Source: Paenibacillus sp. UNC499MF (lineage in GTDB: Bacteria; Bacillota; Bacilli; Paenibacillales; NBRC-103111). From it: 64,000 bases of DNA. The translations under genes were made by a program, and so were the position numbers. Under the pieces are notes generated by a model that ran no database searches, was not told where the DNA came from, and saw only the letters and a list, made by a program, of their open reading frames with translations. The stretch spans positions 186,001 to 250,000 of the forward strand of contig NZ_FNVF01000004.1 of NCBI RefSeq assembly GCF_900107975.1, written 5' to 3'. Each line of letters begins with the position of its first letter. The first letter of the stretch is position 1. This document shows positions 1 through 8,504 of this stretch, piece after piece.

Positions 1-873
1 GAAGTGCTGAGCGAATCCGCTTCACTTCAAATGAGGGAAGACGCACGATCCGGCCGGAAAGAACAATTTGCGCAGCATTGGGCGCTGGCCAAGCAGACGT
101 TTGATCTGAAGCAGGGCTTCAGTTACCGGTACAGTCCCAAGCAGCAGAAGAAATATTCGCTCAACGCGGCCGTGGACGACCTGCGGGTCATCCGGGCTCT
201 GGCTGAGGCGGCCAAGGCCTTCGACGAACCGGCTTACGCCAAGGAAGCGGAGAAATACGGCAAGCGGTTTTACGAGACGAACGTGAAGGACGGCAGGCTT
301 TACGATTTTTACGATGAAACGTACGGGATTACGAACAAGTTTGTGACGCTCTGCTATATCGATTTGCGGACGCTCGGCATGCTGCCTGTGCCGGATGCTT
401 CGAGACAAGCGCTCCTGGATAATATGAAAGGTCTTATCTCAAAAGGGTATTTATCGGACGCGTTCCCTTTTTACGAGACACGGTTCGATTACGAGAAGAA
501 CGCCTATGTCTCCGAGGAGATCAATATGGTGGAATCTCTGCTGACGGTGCTGCATTTGGCGGAAGCGGGTGAACCGAAGCTGGCTTCCATTCGTTACATC
601 AAAGAGCATGTACAAGCGGGAACCCTTTACGGCCGCTATACGAAAGAAGGCACGCCAGCCAGCCAGGTGCAGTCTACGGCGATTTACGCGATTACGGCGA
701 TGATCGGTTCGGAGACCGGCGATGCCTCGCTTTATCGGGACAGCATTCAGAGAATGAACGCCTACCAGGTGAAAGACGAAGGCAGTCCGCTTAACGGAGG
801 CTTCGGCGATACCGCATCCGGCCAGGCGTATTCCTTCGATAATCTGATGGCCCTGCTGGCTTATACTTACTAA
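1..873 (+). CDS. YdaJ-like exopolysaccharide-operon glycosyl hydrolase (5' end missing)
   Basis: The reading frame is open from the first base, so the N-terminus (presumably a lipoprotein signal) lies outside the window. The visible 290 residues are helical-repeat in style, with patterns such as YSLNAAVDDLRVIRAL and DGRLYDFYDETYG that resemble (alpha/alpha)6-barrel glycosidases of the GH8-like type. The assignment rests mainly on context: it is the first gene of a tight series whose later members match B. subtilis YdaL, YdaM, YdaN and YdaK, and ydaJ is the first gene of that B. subtilis operon. A role in trimming or releasing the secreted polysaccharide is inferred. Catalytic residues could not be assigned because the start is cut off. 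Confidence 0.65.
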   Translation, partial: EVLSESASLQMREDARSGRKEQFAQHWALAKQTFDLKQGFSYRYSPKQQKKYSLNAAVDDLRVIRALAEAAKAFDEPAYAKEAEKYGKRFYETNVKDGRLYDFYDETYGITNKFVTLCYIDLRTLGMLPVPDASRQALLDNMKGLISKGYLSDAFPFYETRFDYEKNAYVSEEINMVESLLTVLHLAEAGEPKLASIRYIKEHVQAGTLYGRYTKEGTPASQVQSTAIYAITAMIGSETGDASLYRDSIQRMNAYQVKDEGSPLNGGFGDTASGQAYSFDNLMALLAYTY

Positions 874-893
874 CACGAAAGAAGGTGATCCGG

Positions 894-2453
894 ATGACGA
901 CGGAAAAATCCATCAAAGAGCGGATTCTTCAAAGATTTATTCTAGCGGGGCGTTATGTTTCCCCGGCTCTGCTGGCCGCTCTGGGTGTTCTGCTGATCAC
1001 CGGCTTCGCCTTATTTGTTCCTCCGTATATCGGAGTAGCCGATAACGGGGACTTTTTCCGGAGTATCTACAGCGAGGGCCTTTATTTCAATCTGCCGGAT
1101 TACGACAGCCAGCGCTTCGGCTATTTCGTCAAGCAGTACGGCATTTACCAGTACTTTAACGAAAACGGCACGACCATAGTGTCGTCCCAGTCGCTTTTCA
1201 TTAAGGCGGCGCTTCTGTTAAACCAGCTTCTGTTCAGCTCGGTTGTATTCGACATCCGCTTTCAGGCGCTGCTCTTTACGCTGCTGCTGACGGCCGCCGT
1301 GTATTTGCTGGTGGAAGCTCTGACCTGGAAAATCGCCAGGAAACACGGCTACCTCATTGCGCTCCTGGCTATTTTCATGTTCGGTGACACGGGGTATACC
1401 GCCTACTTCAGTTCCTTCTTCGGGGAAAGCATCGTGTACGTGATGATGCTGTTCGTCTTCGCGTCCTGGCTGCTCTTGTACCGCAAAAGATACAACGATT
1501 ACGCGCTTCTGGCTCTATTCGTAATAAGCACGCTCATCCTGACGACGTCCAAGCAGCAGAACGCTCCCGTCGGCATTATCGTCGCCTGCATGGCGTTGGT
1601 TCTCCTGTGGGTCCGCAAAGAGAAGCTCTTCCGGCTGCTTGCGGCGGGATCGCTGGTGCTGCTGTTCGTGGCCGGGGTGGCGACTTACGCCATGATTTCC
1701 AAGGAGTTCGTGAACATCAACCAGTATCACGCCATGACGCGCGGGGTTCTGATGCAGTCTGAGAATCCGGAGGATACGCTGAAGTCGTTCGAGATCGACA
1801 AGCAGTACGCGGTTCTGAAAGGGAGCATTTTTTACGAGCCCTACGCTACCGTAGACGTAAATTCGCCTATGCTGGAAAAAGATTTCTACAGCCGCTACGG
1901 GTTTGTTTCCATCCTGGCCTACTATGTCACTCATCCGGATAAGCTGCATTCCATCCTGAATGTGGCGGCCAAGGACGCCTTTACGATCAGGCCTACGGCG
2001 ATGGGGAACTATGAAGCCTCCGCCGGAAAACCGTTCGGGACGCACGCGGGTTTCTTCTCCGGCTACAGTGCGATGAAGAAAGGCTTGTCGCCCAAAACGT
2101 ACGGATTCATCGTCATCTGGATCGTTGTGATCGTGGGCCTCTACATGCCTTCGTTTATCGCCGCTTTCCGGGCCCGCGACCCTCGGCTTGCCCAGCGTCT
2201 ACTTCTGATCATGACGATGATTTTTATCGGCCTGGCGGGGATTCTCGTTTCGATCATCGGGGCAGGGGACGCGGATCTCGCGAAGCACGAATTTCTGTTT
2301 ACGGTCGCGTTCGATCTCGTCACGTTCATGGCGATTGCAGACGGAATAAGCCGGCGCCTGATGCGCAATCACGAGTATGCGGGCGGAGCGGATGAGATCC
2401 GCACGGAAGCCGGGAAAGGAGGGAACGCGCTTGCGCAGCATCCAAGCCTGTAA
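894..2453 (+). CDS. Polytopic membrane protein, WsfD-like glycan biosynthesis glycosyltransferase
   Basis: About 519 residues with around 11 hydrophobic segments, beginning near residue 25 (SPALLAALGVLLITGFALF). A long extracytoplasmic loop after the first segment carries ADNGDFFRSIYSEG, an acidic loop of the kind GT-C glycosyltransferases place after TM1. It looks like the proteins annotated as glycan biosynthesis hexose transferase WsfD, though I cannot verify that. An ATG at 894 is preceded by GAAAGAAGG at a good distance; a GTG at 885 is possible but lies in the ribosome binding site. It sits 20 bp after the YdaJ-like gene and overlaps the next gene, so it belongs to the operon. B. subtilis ydaJKLMN has no equivalent gene here. 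Confidence 0.7.
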   Translation: MTTEKSIKERILQRFILAGRYVSPALLAALGVLLITGFALFVPPYIGVADNGDFFRSIYSEGLYFNLPDYDSQRFGYFVKQYGIYQYFNENGTTIVSSQSLFIKAALLLNQLLFSSVVFDIRFQALLFTLLLTAAVYLLVEALTWKIARKHGYLIALLAIFMFGDTGYTAYFSSFFGESIVYVMMLFVFASWLLLYRKRYNDYALLALFVISTLILTTSKQQNAPVGIIVACMALVLLWVRKEKLFRLLAAGSLVLLFVAGVATYAMISKEFVNINQYHAMTRGVLMQSENPEDTLKSFEIDKQYAVLKGSIFYEPYATVDVNSPMLEKDFYSRYGFVSILAYYVTHPDKLHSILNVAAKDAFTIRPTAMGNYEASAGKPFGTHAGFFSGYSAMKKGLSPKTYGFIVIWIVVIVGLYMPSFIAAFRARDPRLAQRLLLIMTMIFIGLAGILVSIIGAGDADLAKHEFLFTVAFDLVTFMAIADGISRRLMRNHEYAGGADEIRTEAGKGGNALAQHPSL

Positions 2454-3981
2454 AATCAGCCTGGCGGTCCTGCTCCTGCTTGCCCTGGCGCTGATTCCTC
2501 TGCCGCGTGTGTCCGCTGCCGGCTCCCAGCCCGTCAAGGTGCTGCTGCTCTATGACAGCCTGGCCAAAGGGACGCCGCGCGAAGGCAATGTGACGGTGCT
2601 CCAGCAGCTGCTGGCCTCTTATCGCGCGGAGGTGACCGTATCGAGTATCGACAAGTACAAGCAGGGAACGATGCAGGCTTACACCAACGTCATTACCGTC
2701 GTCAACGACGGGGATATCCGGATAAGCAGCCCGGCGTATCTGGACGACTTGGCCGCTTATCCGGGCGCGTATCTCCATGCGGGCTATCAGCTGCCCCCGG
2801 CGATCCGCGACAAGCTCTCTGCCGCAACGGAGAAAGTCAGCCGCGACACTGCCGAGATTGCCGCAGACAAGCGGACGCAGCCGAATGTCCCTGTCCGGGA
2901 TATCGAGGTGCTGACGCAGACGAGTGGAAGCACATACGGCACGATTACGCTCAGCGGAAGCGGCCGTAAAGCGCCCTTCAGCGCCAAGGCGGGCGGCACG
3001 GCGTACGTCCCTTATTTCCAGAAAGGGAATTTGAGCGAGCTCGCCATGGCTTCCGTGTTGAAGAAGTGGCTTCGCATAGAGGAGGACGGCCAAGCCTATG
3101 TGGTCCTCAAGGAGATTTATCCCTTCTCCGATCTGGATCTGCTGGAAAAGACGGCGGACCGGCTGTACGGAGCGGGAATTCCTTTTGTGATCAGCATCAG
3201 GCCCGTATTCAGCAACACCGACTTCCCGGCTATGCAGCGGTATGCGGAAGCGCTGAAATATGTGCAGACCCGCAACGGAAGCATTCTGGTCAACGCTCCG
3301 GTCGTACTGGACGGAGTAAGCCGGGAGGGCGGCGACCTGCAGCGGAAAATGAGCTGGTTTATTTCCGTCCTCGCGAAGTACGGCGTGGCTCCTCTCGGCG
3401 TCGGCACGGAGATGTACTGGGCGTATGACAAGGAGTACGCGAAATCGGGTCTCGGCTTTTTCGATTCCGCGGTACTTTTTCCGGATGTTAAGACGCTGTA
3501 CATCGATCCGTCCGATACGTCGAAGCCTTTCGCGTCCGCCCCGTACAGTATGCCGATGAGCTTTCTGCGTCAGTTTGGTACCCCGGACCGGTCGGTACCC
3601 GCCTTTCCGATGGATACCGCCGTCGTCTATGACTTTTTCGCGAGTAAGGAAGAGATGGAAGAGGCTGTCGGAACGCTGGGCTCCTCCGGAATCCCGTTCG
3701 CGGATTATAAATCCGGAAGCCATGAGGTGAAGGCGGGCGACATCGTCGTCGCATCCTCACGGGGAGCCGTCACGATCAACGGCAGTCCGGTCAATACGGA
3801 ATACACGCCCAAAAAAATCAGCGCCGATTATGAATACGAGAAGAAACAGCAGCAGAGCCTGGCAGGGGCATTCAGCGTCCAAAACCGCATTTTTATCATC
3901 ATTATCCTGGTGTCCCTGGTTGTCTTCGGAGGTTTGATCGTGGTCGGATATCGTCTGTACCGCAAAAAATATTTAAAATAA
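2431..3981 (+). CDS. ydaL: YdaL-like membrane-anchored polysaccharide deacetylase-fold protein (DUF2334)
   Basis: Translation from TTG at 2431 gives a clean signal peptide (LAVLLLLALALIPLPRVSAAG) behind AAAGGAGG. The frame is open further upstream but without a plausible start. The extracellular part of about 460 residues resembles DUF2334 proteins (YdaL), which have a NodB-like polysaccharide deacetylase fold; the region around KEIYPFSDLDLLEKTADRLYG begins that domain. A C-terminal membrane helix (FIIIIILVSLVVFGGLIVVGY) and a basic tail anchor it. The start overlaps the preceding gene by 23 bp and the next gene follows after 10 bp, so translation is probably coupled. It probably modifies the polymer made by the YdaM-like synthase on the outer face of the membrane. 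Confidence 0.82.
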   Translation: MRSIQACKISLAVLLLLALALIPLPRVSAAGSQPVKVLLLYDSLAKGTPREGNVTVLQQLLASYRAEVTVSSIDKYKQGTMQAYTNVITVVNDGDIRISSPAYLDDLAAYPGAYLHAGYQLPPAIRDKLSAATEKVSRDTAEIAADKRTQPNVPVRDIEVLTQTSGSTYGTITLSGSGRKAPFSAKAGGTAYVPYFQKGNLSELAMASVLKKWLRIEEDGQAYVVLKEIYPFSDLDLLEKTADRLYGAGIPFVISIRPVFSNTDFPAMQRYAEALKYVQTRNGSILVNAPVVLDGVSREGGDLQRKMSWFISVLAKYGVAPLGVGTEMYWAYDKEYAKSGLGFFDSAVLFPDVKTLYIDPSDTSKPFASAPYSMPMSFLRQFGTPDRSVPAFPMDTAVVYDFFASKEEMEEAVGTLGSSGIPFADYKSGSHEVKAGDIVVASSRGAVTINGSPVNTEYTPKKISADYEYEKKQQQSLAGAFSVQNRIFIIIILVSLVVFGGLIVVGYRLYRKKYLK

Positions 3982-3991
3982 GGAGCTCTCC

Positions 3992-5245
3992 ATGACTATC
4001 TCAGACTACCTGATGGTGATAGCGGTCTTATGCATCTGGTCCCTACTTCTCGTTAACGTTCTGCTCATTATCGCGGGCTACTTCTATTACGTACAAACCG
4101 AGAGAGAGCCTATACCGGACATTCCGGCGGGAGAAGAACCTTTCGTCACGATCATGGTCCCGGCTCACAACGAAGGCAAAGTGATCAGCCAGACGGTGGA
4201 AGCGCTGCTGGCCTTCGATTACCCGCACGACCGGTATGAAATTATCGTGATCAACGATAATTCCTCGGATAACAGTGCGGAACTGCTGGCAAACATCCAG
4301 GCGAGGAATCCCCAGCGCAATCTCATCATCATCAATACCGACTCCGTAACGGGAGGCAAGGGGAAATCCAACGCGCTCAATCTGGGTTTCGCGCAGAGCA
4401 AGGGCGAGCTGATCGCCATCTACGACGCCGACAACACACCGGAGAGAAAAGCGCTGCGGTACCTGGTGGCGGAAATCACGAACGACGCTTCGCTCGGGGC
4501 CGTCATCGGCAAGTTCCGCACCCGCAACCGGGACGTGAATCTGCTTACGCGCTTCATTAACATCGAGACGCTTTCGTTCCAGTGGATGGCTCAAGCCGGC
4601 AGGTGGAAGCTGTTCAAGCTGTGCACCATCCCCGGCACCAATTTCATTATGCGGCGGCATATCGTGGAGAGCATCGGAGGCTGGGACGTGAAGGCGATCG
4701 CCGAGGATACCGAGATCAGCTTCCGGATCTACATGATGGGCTACCGGATCAAGTTCCAGCCGAAGGCCGTCACGTGGGAACAGGAGCCGCAGACCGTCAA
4801 AGTGTGGTTCAAACAGCGGACCCGCTGGGCCAAGGGCAACATTTACGTGATCGTGAAGAACTGCAAGCTGCTCTTTCACCCCGAAGCGAAGAGGATCCGG
4901 TTCGATATCCTCTATCTGCTGTCGATCTACTTCCTGCTGGTGACGGCGCTCGTGACCTCGGATGTTCTGCTTGTGCTCAATGCGCTGGGTTATGTACATA
5001 CGACCATCGCAAGCTTCAGTACGTTTTTGTGGCTGCTGGCGGTCACCCTCTTTGTAGTAGGCACTTATGTTACGTTAACCACCGAAAAAGGTGAGATGAA
5101 CCTCTCCAATGTCTGGATCATCATGCTCATGTACGTATCCTATTGCCAGATGTGGATGGCGGTCGCCGCTTACGGCCTTTATCACTATTTCAAGGATCAA
5201 CTTTTCGGCCGGGAAGTAAAATGGTATAAAACCGAACGCTATTAA
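3992..5245 (+). CDS. ydaM: YdaM-like processive family 2 glycosyltransferase (exopolysaccharide synthase)
   Basis: A GT2 catalytic domain sits between an N-terminal membrane helix (residues 6-33) and about three C-terminal helices (from about residue 300). The signature residues of processive synthases are all visible: VPAHNEG at 56-62, DAD at 145-147 for the metal-bound nucleotide sugar, EDT at 238-240 at the catalytic-base position, and QRTRW at 275-279 that holds the acceptor chain. This is the arrangement of cellulose, PNAG and hyaluronan synthases, so it should polymerise and export a glycan across the membrane together with the BcsB-like gene downstream. The start has AAGGAG six bases upstream. 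The sugar used cannot be told from the sequence. Confidence 0.9.
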   Translation: MTISDYLMVIAVLCIWSLLLVNVLLIIAGYFYYVQTEREPIPDIPAGEEPFVTIMVPAHNEGKVISQTVEALLAFDYPHDRYEIIVINDNSSDNSAELLANIQARNPQRNLIIINTDSVTGGKGKSNALNLGFAQSKGELIAIYDADNTPERKALRYLVAEITNDASLGAVIGKFRTRNRDVNLLTRFINIETLSFQWMAQAGRWKLFKLCTIPGTNFIMRRHIVESIGGWDVKAIAEDTEISFRIYMMGYRIKFQPKAVTWEQEPQTVKVWFKQRTRWAKGNIYVIVKNCKLLFHPEAKRIRFDILYLLSIYFLLVTALVTSDVLLVLNALGYVHTTIASFSTFLWLLAVTLFVVGTYVTLTTEKGEMNLSNVWIIMLMYVSYCQMWMAVAAYGLYHYFKDQLFGREVKWYKTERY

Positions 5246-5291
5246 TGCGCCTAGGAAGATTTCAACGAAAAATCGAGTACAGGAGAATTCC

Positions 5292-7382
5292 ATGATGACT
5301 ATGAAAAAATGGCTGCTGTTCATCTGCCTCTTATCGATATTCGCGGCCCAGTTCGGACAGGGCGCCGCGGCTGCTCCCGCGAACGGGGAAGCGCGTACGT
5401 ATCAGACTCCGTTCACCGAGAGCGAAGCATCGTTATCGGGTGCCGTGAGCTCCAGGCAGAAATATTTCGAGCTGATGGACTACTGGAACGTAGAGACCGT
5501 CAAAATCAATCTGGACTATCAGGCCACGCAGCTGGCGAAAGAACTGATATCCAGTGTCACTTTATCCGTCAACGGCCACGCGTTTCATTCCTTCCGCCCT
5601 GTGGCGGCCGATAACGGGCGCCAGCGTCTTTCGGTATCCGTACCGAAGGAATGGCTGAAGAAGGGAAGCAACATGCTGGAGATTGCCGGGTACATCCGCA
5701 CGGTCGATAACGAGGTGTGCGCGCCGGACGATGCGCCCGATCACTGGCTCAGCCTGTTCACGACATCGAGTATCGATGTGGCCTACACGAACGCGGAGCT
5801 GAAAGCGGCCATCAACGACTTCAGTCACCGCTTCTCGGGGCTGGACACGGTCGGAGCCGGGCAGAGCGTTCTGACGGTGCCGGATAACGGCGATCCCGCC
5901 GAGCTGGAGACGGCCGTATATGCGCTCTCCGGCTTCGCCAAGGCCAAGAAAAACGCGGACAAGGATATCCCGCTGCTGCCTTACCGGGCCGATGTGATCA
6001 AGGACAAGCAGGCGGTTGTCCTCGTCGGGCTGTATGACCGGCTTCCGGAAGGAATCAAGGGGCTGCTGAGCAAGCAGGATTACAACACGAAGGCCGTCGT
6101 CCAGCTGGTGAACAAGGATACGCAGCCGACGCTTGTCGTGACCTCCCAGAATCCGAAGCTGCTCGTTCAGGCCGGCCGTTTCGTCGCCAATCCGTCCCTG
6201 ATGGAACAGACGGACAGCGACCTGAAGATCGTCGAGGAAAGCACCGATGTGGCGACGCCTCCCGTTGCTTACAGCACGCAGGTAACGTTCACCGAAACCG
6301 GTGACGAGTTGAGAGGGCCGGGCCATCAGGAGAAGAGCTATTTCGTGTCTCTGCCGACGAACCGGTCCATCGCGGATGCCGGTCAGATTACTCTCGACTT
6401 CCGGTATGCCCAGAATCTGGATTTCAACCGTTCCCTCGTAACGGTCTCCATTAACGGCATCCCGATCGGCAGCAAAAAACTGACGAAGGAAATGGCTAAC
6501 GGAGACAAGGCCGTTTTCGCTATTCCGTCCAACGCCGCGGTATCCGGCAACTTCTCCGTGACGGCCGCTTTTGACCTGCAGATGGTCAGTGCCGCTTGTA
6601 CGCAGAACGGCAATCAGACGCCCTGGGCCTTCCTTACGAAGGATTCCATGATCAATTTCAAAACCAAAGACCGGACGGATATGCTGTTCAACAACTATCC
6701 GTATCCGTTCCTGCGTGACGGAATATACAACCGCATAGCGGTCGTGCTTCCTGAGGCGAAGGATGACTACACGTACCGTTCCCTCTCGAATGTGTTCAAC
6801 CTGCTGGGCCAATATGCCGCCGGCAACACCGGGGACGTCCGTTTTTACAAGGATACGGCAGGCTCGGACGAGCTGAAAGATTCCAACATTATCGCCATCG
6901 GCACGTTTATCGACAACAAGCTCATTCAGGAAAACAACAAGAATCTGTACTTCAAGTACGATTCCAAGGGCGAAGGCATTCTGTCGAACGAAAAAATAAG
7001 CATAGAAACCGAGTACGGCAAACGGCTGGGCACGCTCCAGCTTCTGGCCTCGCCTTTCCAGGCGGGCAACGGTTTTCTGGCCGTGACGGGAGCCCGTGCC
7101 GAAAACTATTATCTGGCTTCCAAGCTGATCGCTAACGAGAACGCCAAGTGGAAAGTATACGGCGACGGCGTCATGACCGATAAGGACGGAAGCGTCAGTG
7201 CCTACCGGTTCAAGAAAGAAGCGGGCGAGGGAGACCAGTCCCTGGTGAAAGACGTGCTGCAGCGCGGCGACGTTCTCGGTTTCCTTGTCGCTTTCGTGCT
7301 GGTTGCCGCTCTTGCGATTCTCTCGCTCATTCTGCTGATCCGCAAACACTTGAAGAAGAGAGGTGGCCGCGATGAAAGTTAA
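5292..7382 (+). CDS. ydaN: YdaN-like BcsB-family exopolysaccharide synthase accessory protein
   Basis: A protein of 696 residues with a signal peptide (KKWLLFICLLSIFAAQFGQG), a large extracellular region and one C-terminal membrane helix (VLGFLVAFVLVAALAILSLILL) with a basic cytoplasmic tail. This is the architecture of BcsB/YdaN, which partners the membrane synthase and receives the nascent glycan outside. Two beta-rich sugar-binding-like modules appear, one near residues 50-150 (SVTLSVNGHAFHSFRP) and one near 340-440 (LVTVSINGIPIGSKKL), as expected for the BcsB repeat. AGGAGA precedes the ATG. The gene overlaps the YdaK-like gene by 11 bp. Cellulose itself is not implied; the family also serves other beta-glycans. 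Confidence 0.85.
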   Translation: MMTMKKWLLFICLLSIFAAQFGQGAAAAPANGEARTYQTPFTESEASLSGAVSSRQKYFELMDYWNVETVKINLDYQATQLAKELISSVTLSVNGHAFHSFRPVAADNGRQRLSVSVPKEWLKKGSNMLEIAGYIRTVDNEVCAPDDAPDHWLSLFTTSSIDVAYTNAELKAAINDFSHRFSGLDTVGAGQSVLTVPDNGDPAELETAVYALSGFAKAKKNADKDIPLLPYRADVIKDKQAVVLVGLYDRLPEGIKGLLSKQDYNTKAVVQLVNKDTQPTLVVTSQNPKLLVQAGRFVANPSLMEQTDSDLKIVEESTDVATPPVAYSTQVTFTETGDELRGPGHQEKSYFVSLPTNRSIADAGQITLDFRYAQNLDFNRSLVTVSINGIPIGSKKLTKEMANGDKAVFAIPSNAAVSGNFSVTAAFDLQMVSAACTQNGNQTPWAFLTKDSMINFKTKDRTDMLFNNYPYPFLRDGIYNRIAVVLPEAKDDYTYRSLSNVFNLLGQYAAGNTGDVRFYKDTAGSDELKDSNIIAIGTFIDNKLIQENNKNLYFKYDSKGEGILSNEKISIETEYGKRLGTLQLLASPFQAGNGFLAVTGARAENYYLASKLIANENAKWKVYGDGVMTDKDGSVSAYRFKKEAGEGDQSLVKDVLQRGDVLGFLVAFVLVAALAILSLILLIRKHLKKRGGRDES

Positions 7383-8226
7383 TCGTAGTTCGCTTCTGTC
7401 CGACATCGCTTTCCTGGTGCTGCTGGTGCTTTGCAACGTCTGCGTCGCTTTTACCGCCGGGGACCCTAACAGGTACGTGGAAAATCTTATTTTCCTCAAC
7501 CTTGCTTTCTTCTTTGTAGTAGTCACTTACTTCACGACGGTCACGGCAGGGCTCATTCTGAACATCGTGTTCATTTTCGGGTACGGGACTTACATTCTGT
7601 ACGAGACGGTAACCCGCGGAGAGACCATCGGCGTATCGACTTACTTCTGGCTGATCATGACGCCGGTGCTGACCGTGGTCATCTGGCTCTTTACGACCGC
7701 AACGAGGCAGCTCCAGGCCGAGAATGACGATCTGCAGAAGCAGAAGGCCCGGCTGGCGACGCTGGACGAACGTACGGACCTGAAGAACAGCATCGCGTTC
7801 AGGAAGGATGCGAGTGTGTTCGCGGGGATTTCGACCCGGTATAACATTCCGCTGACGCTGCTCGTCATCAAGGTGAAGTACTGGAACGAAATCCGCCCGC
7901 TCATCGGCGATGAACAGCTTGCGGAAGCCATTATCGACGTCTCCAAAATCAGCCAGGCCAGCATCCGTACCAACGATGCCCTGTACTTGCTGGACAAGGA
8001 AGACGCCACATGGGGGCTGCTGCTGTTCACGGACCGTGACGGAGTCAAAGTCGTGATGGAGCGGATCAAGCAGAGCCTGGAGGAGTTCAACACCCGGGAT
8101 TTTGCCCAGAAATACAAGGTCGACCTCAGCCTGAAAATGGGCGCCGTCCAGTATCAGGCCGATACGATCCATTCACCGATCGACTTTATCGTCCAGGCGA
8201 AGAAACAGCTGGAGTACGACGTTTAG
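7372..8226 (+). CDS. ydaK: YdaK-like c-di-GMP receptor with degenerate GGDEF domain
   Basis: Four membrane helices (about residues 8-28, 39-60, 62-78 and 90-108) and a short coiled segment lead into a GGDEF-fold domain from about residue 131. The catalytic GGDEF motif is replaced by DKEDA (208-212), so cyclase activity is not expected. The RxxD inhibitory-site motif is intact as RTND (199-202), exactly five residues upstream. That combination is how B. subtilis YdaK binds c-di-GMP and switches on the YdaJ-N polysaccharide system. The ATG at 7372 has GAGAGGTGG in front; a GTG at 7363 is less likely. It is the last gene of the operon here, whereas in B. subtilis it is second. Confidence 0.88.
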   Translation: MKVNRSSLLSDIAFLVLLVLCNVCVAFTAGDPNRYVENLIFLNLAFFFVVVTYFTTVTAGLILNIVFIFGYGTYILYETVTRGETIGVSTYFWLIMTPVLTVVIWLFTTATRQLQAENDDLQKQKARLATLDERTDLKNSIAFRKDASVFAGISTRYNIPLTLLVIKVKYWNEIRPLIGDEQLAEAIIDVSKISQASIRTNDALYLLDKEDATWGLLLFTDRDGVKVVMERIKQSLEEFNTRDFAQKYKVDLSLKMGAVQYQADTIHSPIDFIVQAKKQLEYDV

Positions 8227-8236
8227 GGAATTAATA

Positions 8237-8272
8237 AAACGGCACGCTGATTCGTTCAGCGTGCCGTTTTTT
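8237..8272 (+). terminator. Intrinsic terminator of the exopolysaccharide operon
   Basis: A perfect GC-rich stem (ACGGCACGCTGA pairing with TCAGCGTGCCGT) with a small loop is followed by a T run, 11 bp after the YdaK-like stop codon. It closes the operon. The remaining stretch to 8504 shows no gene. Confidence 0.9.
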
Positions 8273-8504
8273 GTATAGAGGCGGGGCTTCCGGGAGAGAT
8301 TGACCCTTTTGCCGCCAGAAGCCTGATGTGAACGAGGTGCAAGCGGATTGGAAATATACAAAGTGGCGGATCAGATGGCTTGTCAGATTTCAAATTAGAA
8401 CAGCATTACCGGGGCTTTGCCTTTTATGACCGCCTTTGCAGGTTTCCGTTCGTTCCTTCGGTTCTATTAACATTCGCATGAATCGTAACCATATGGACGT
8501 TCGG

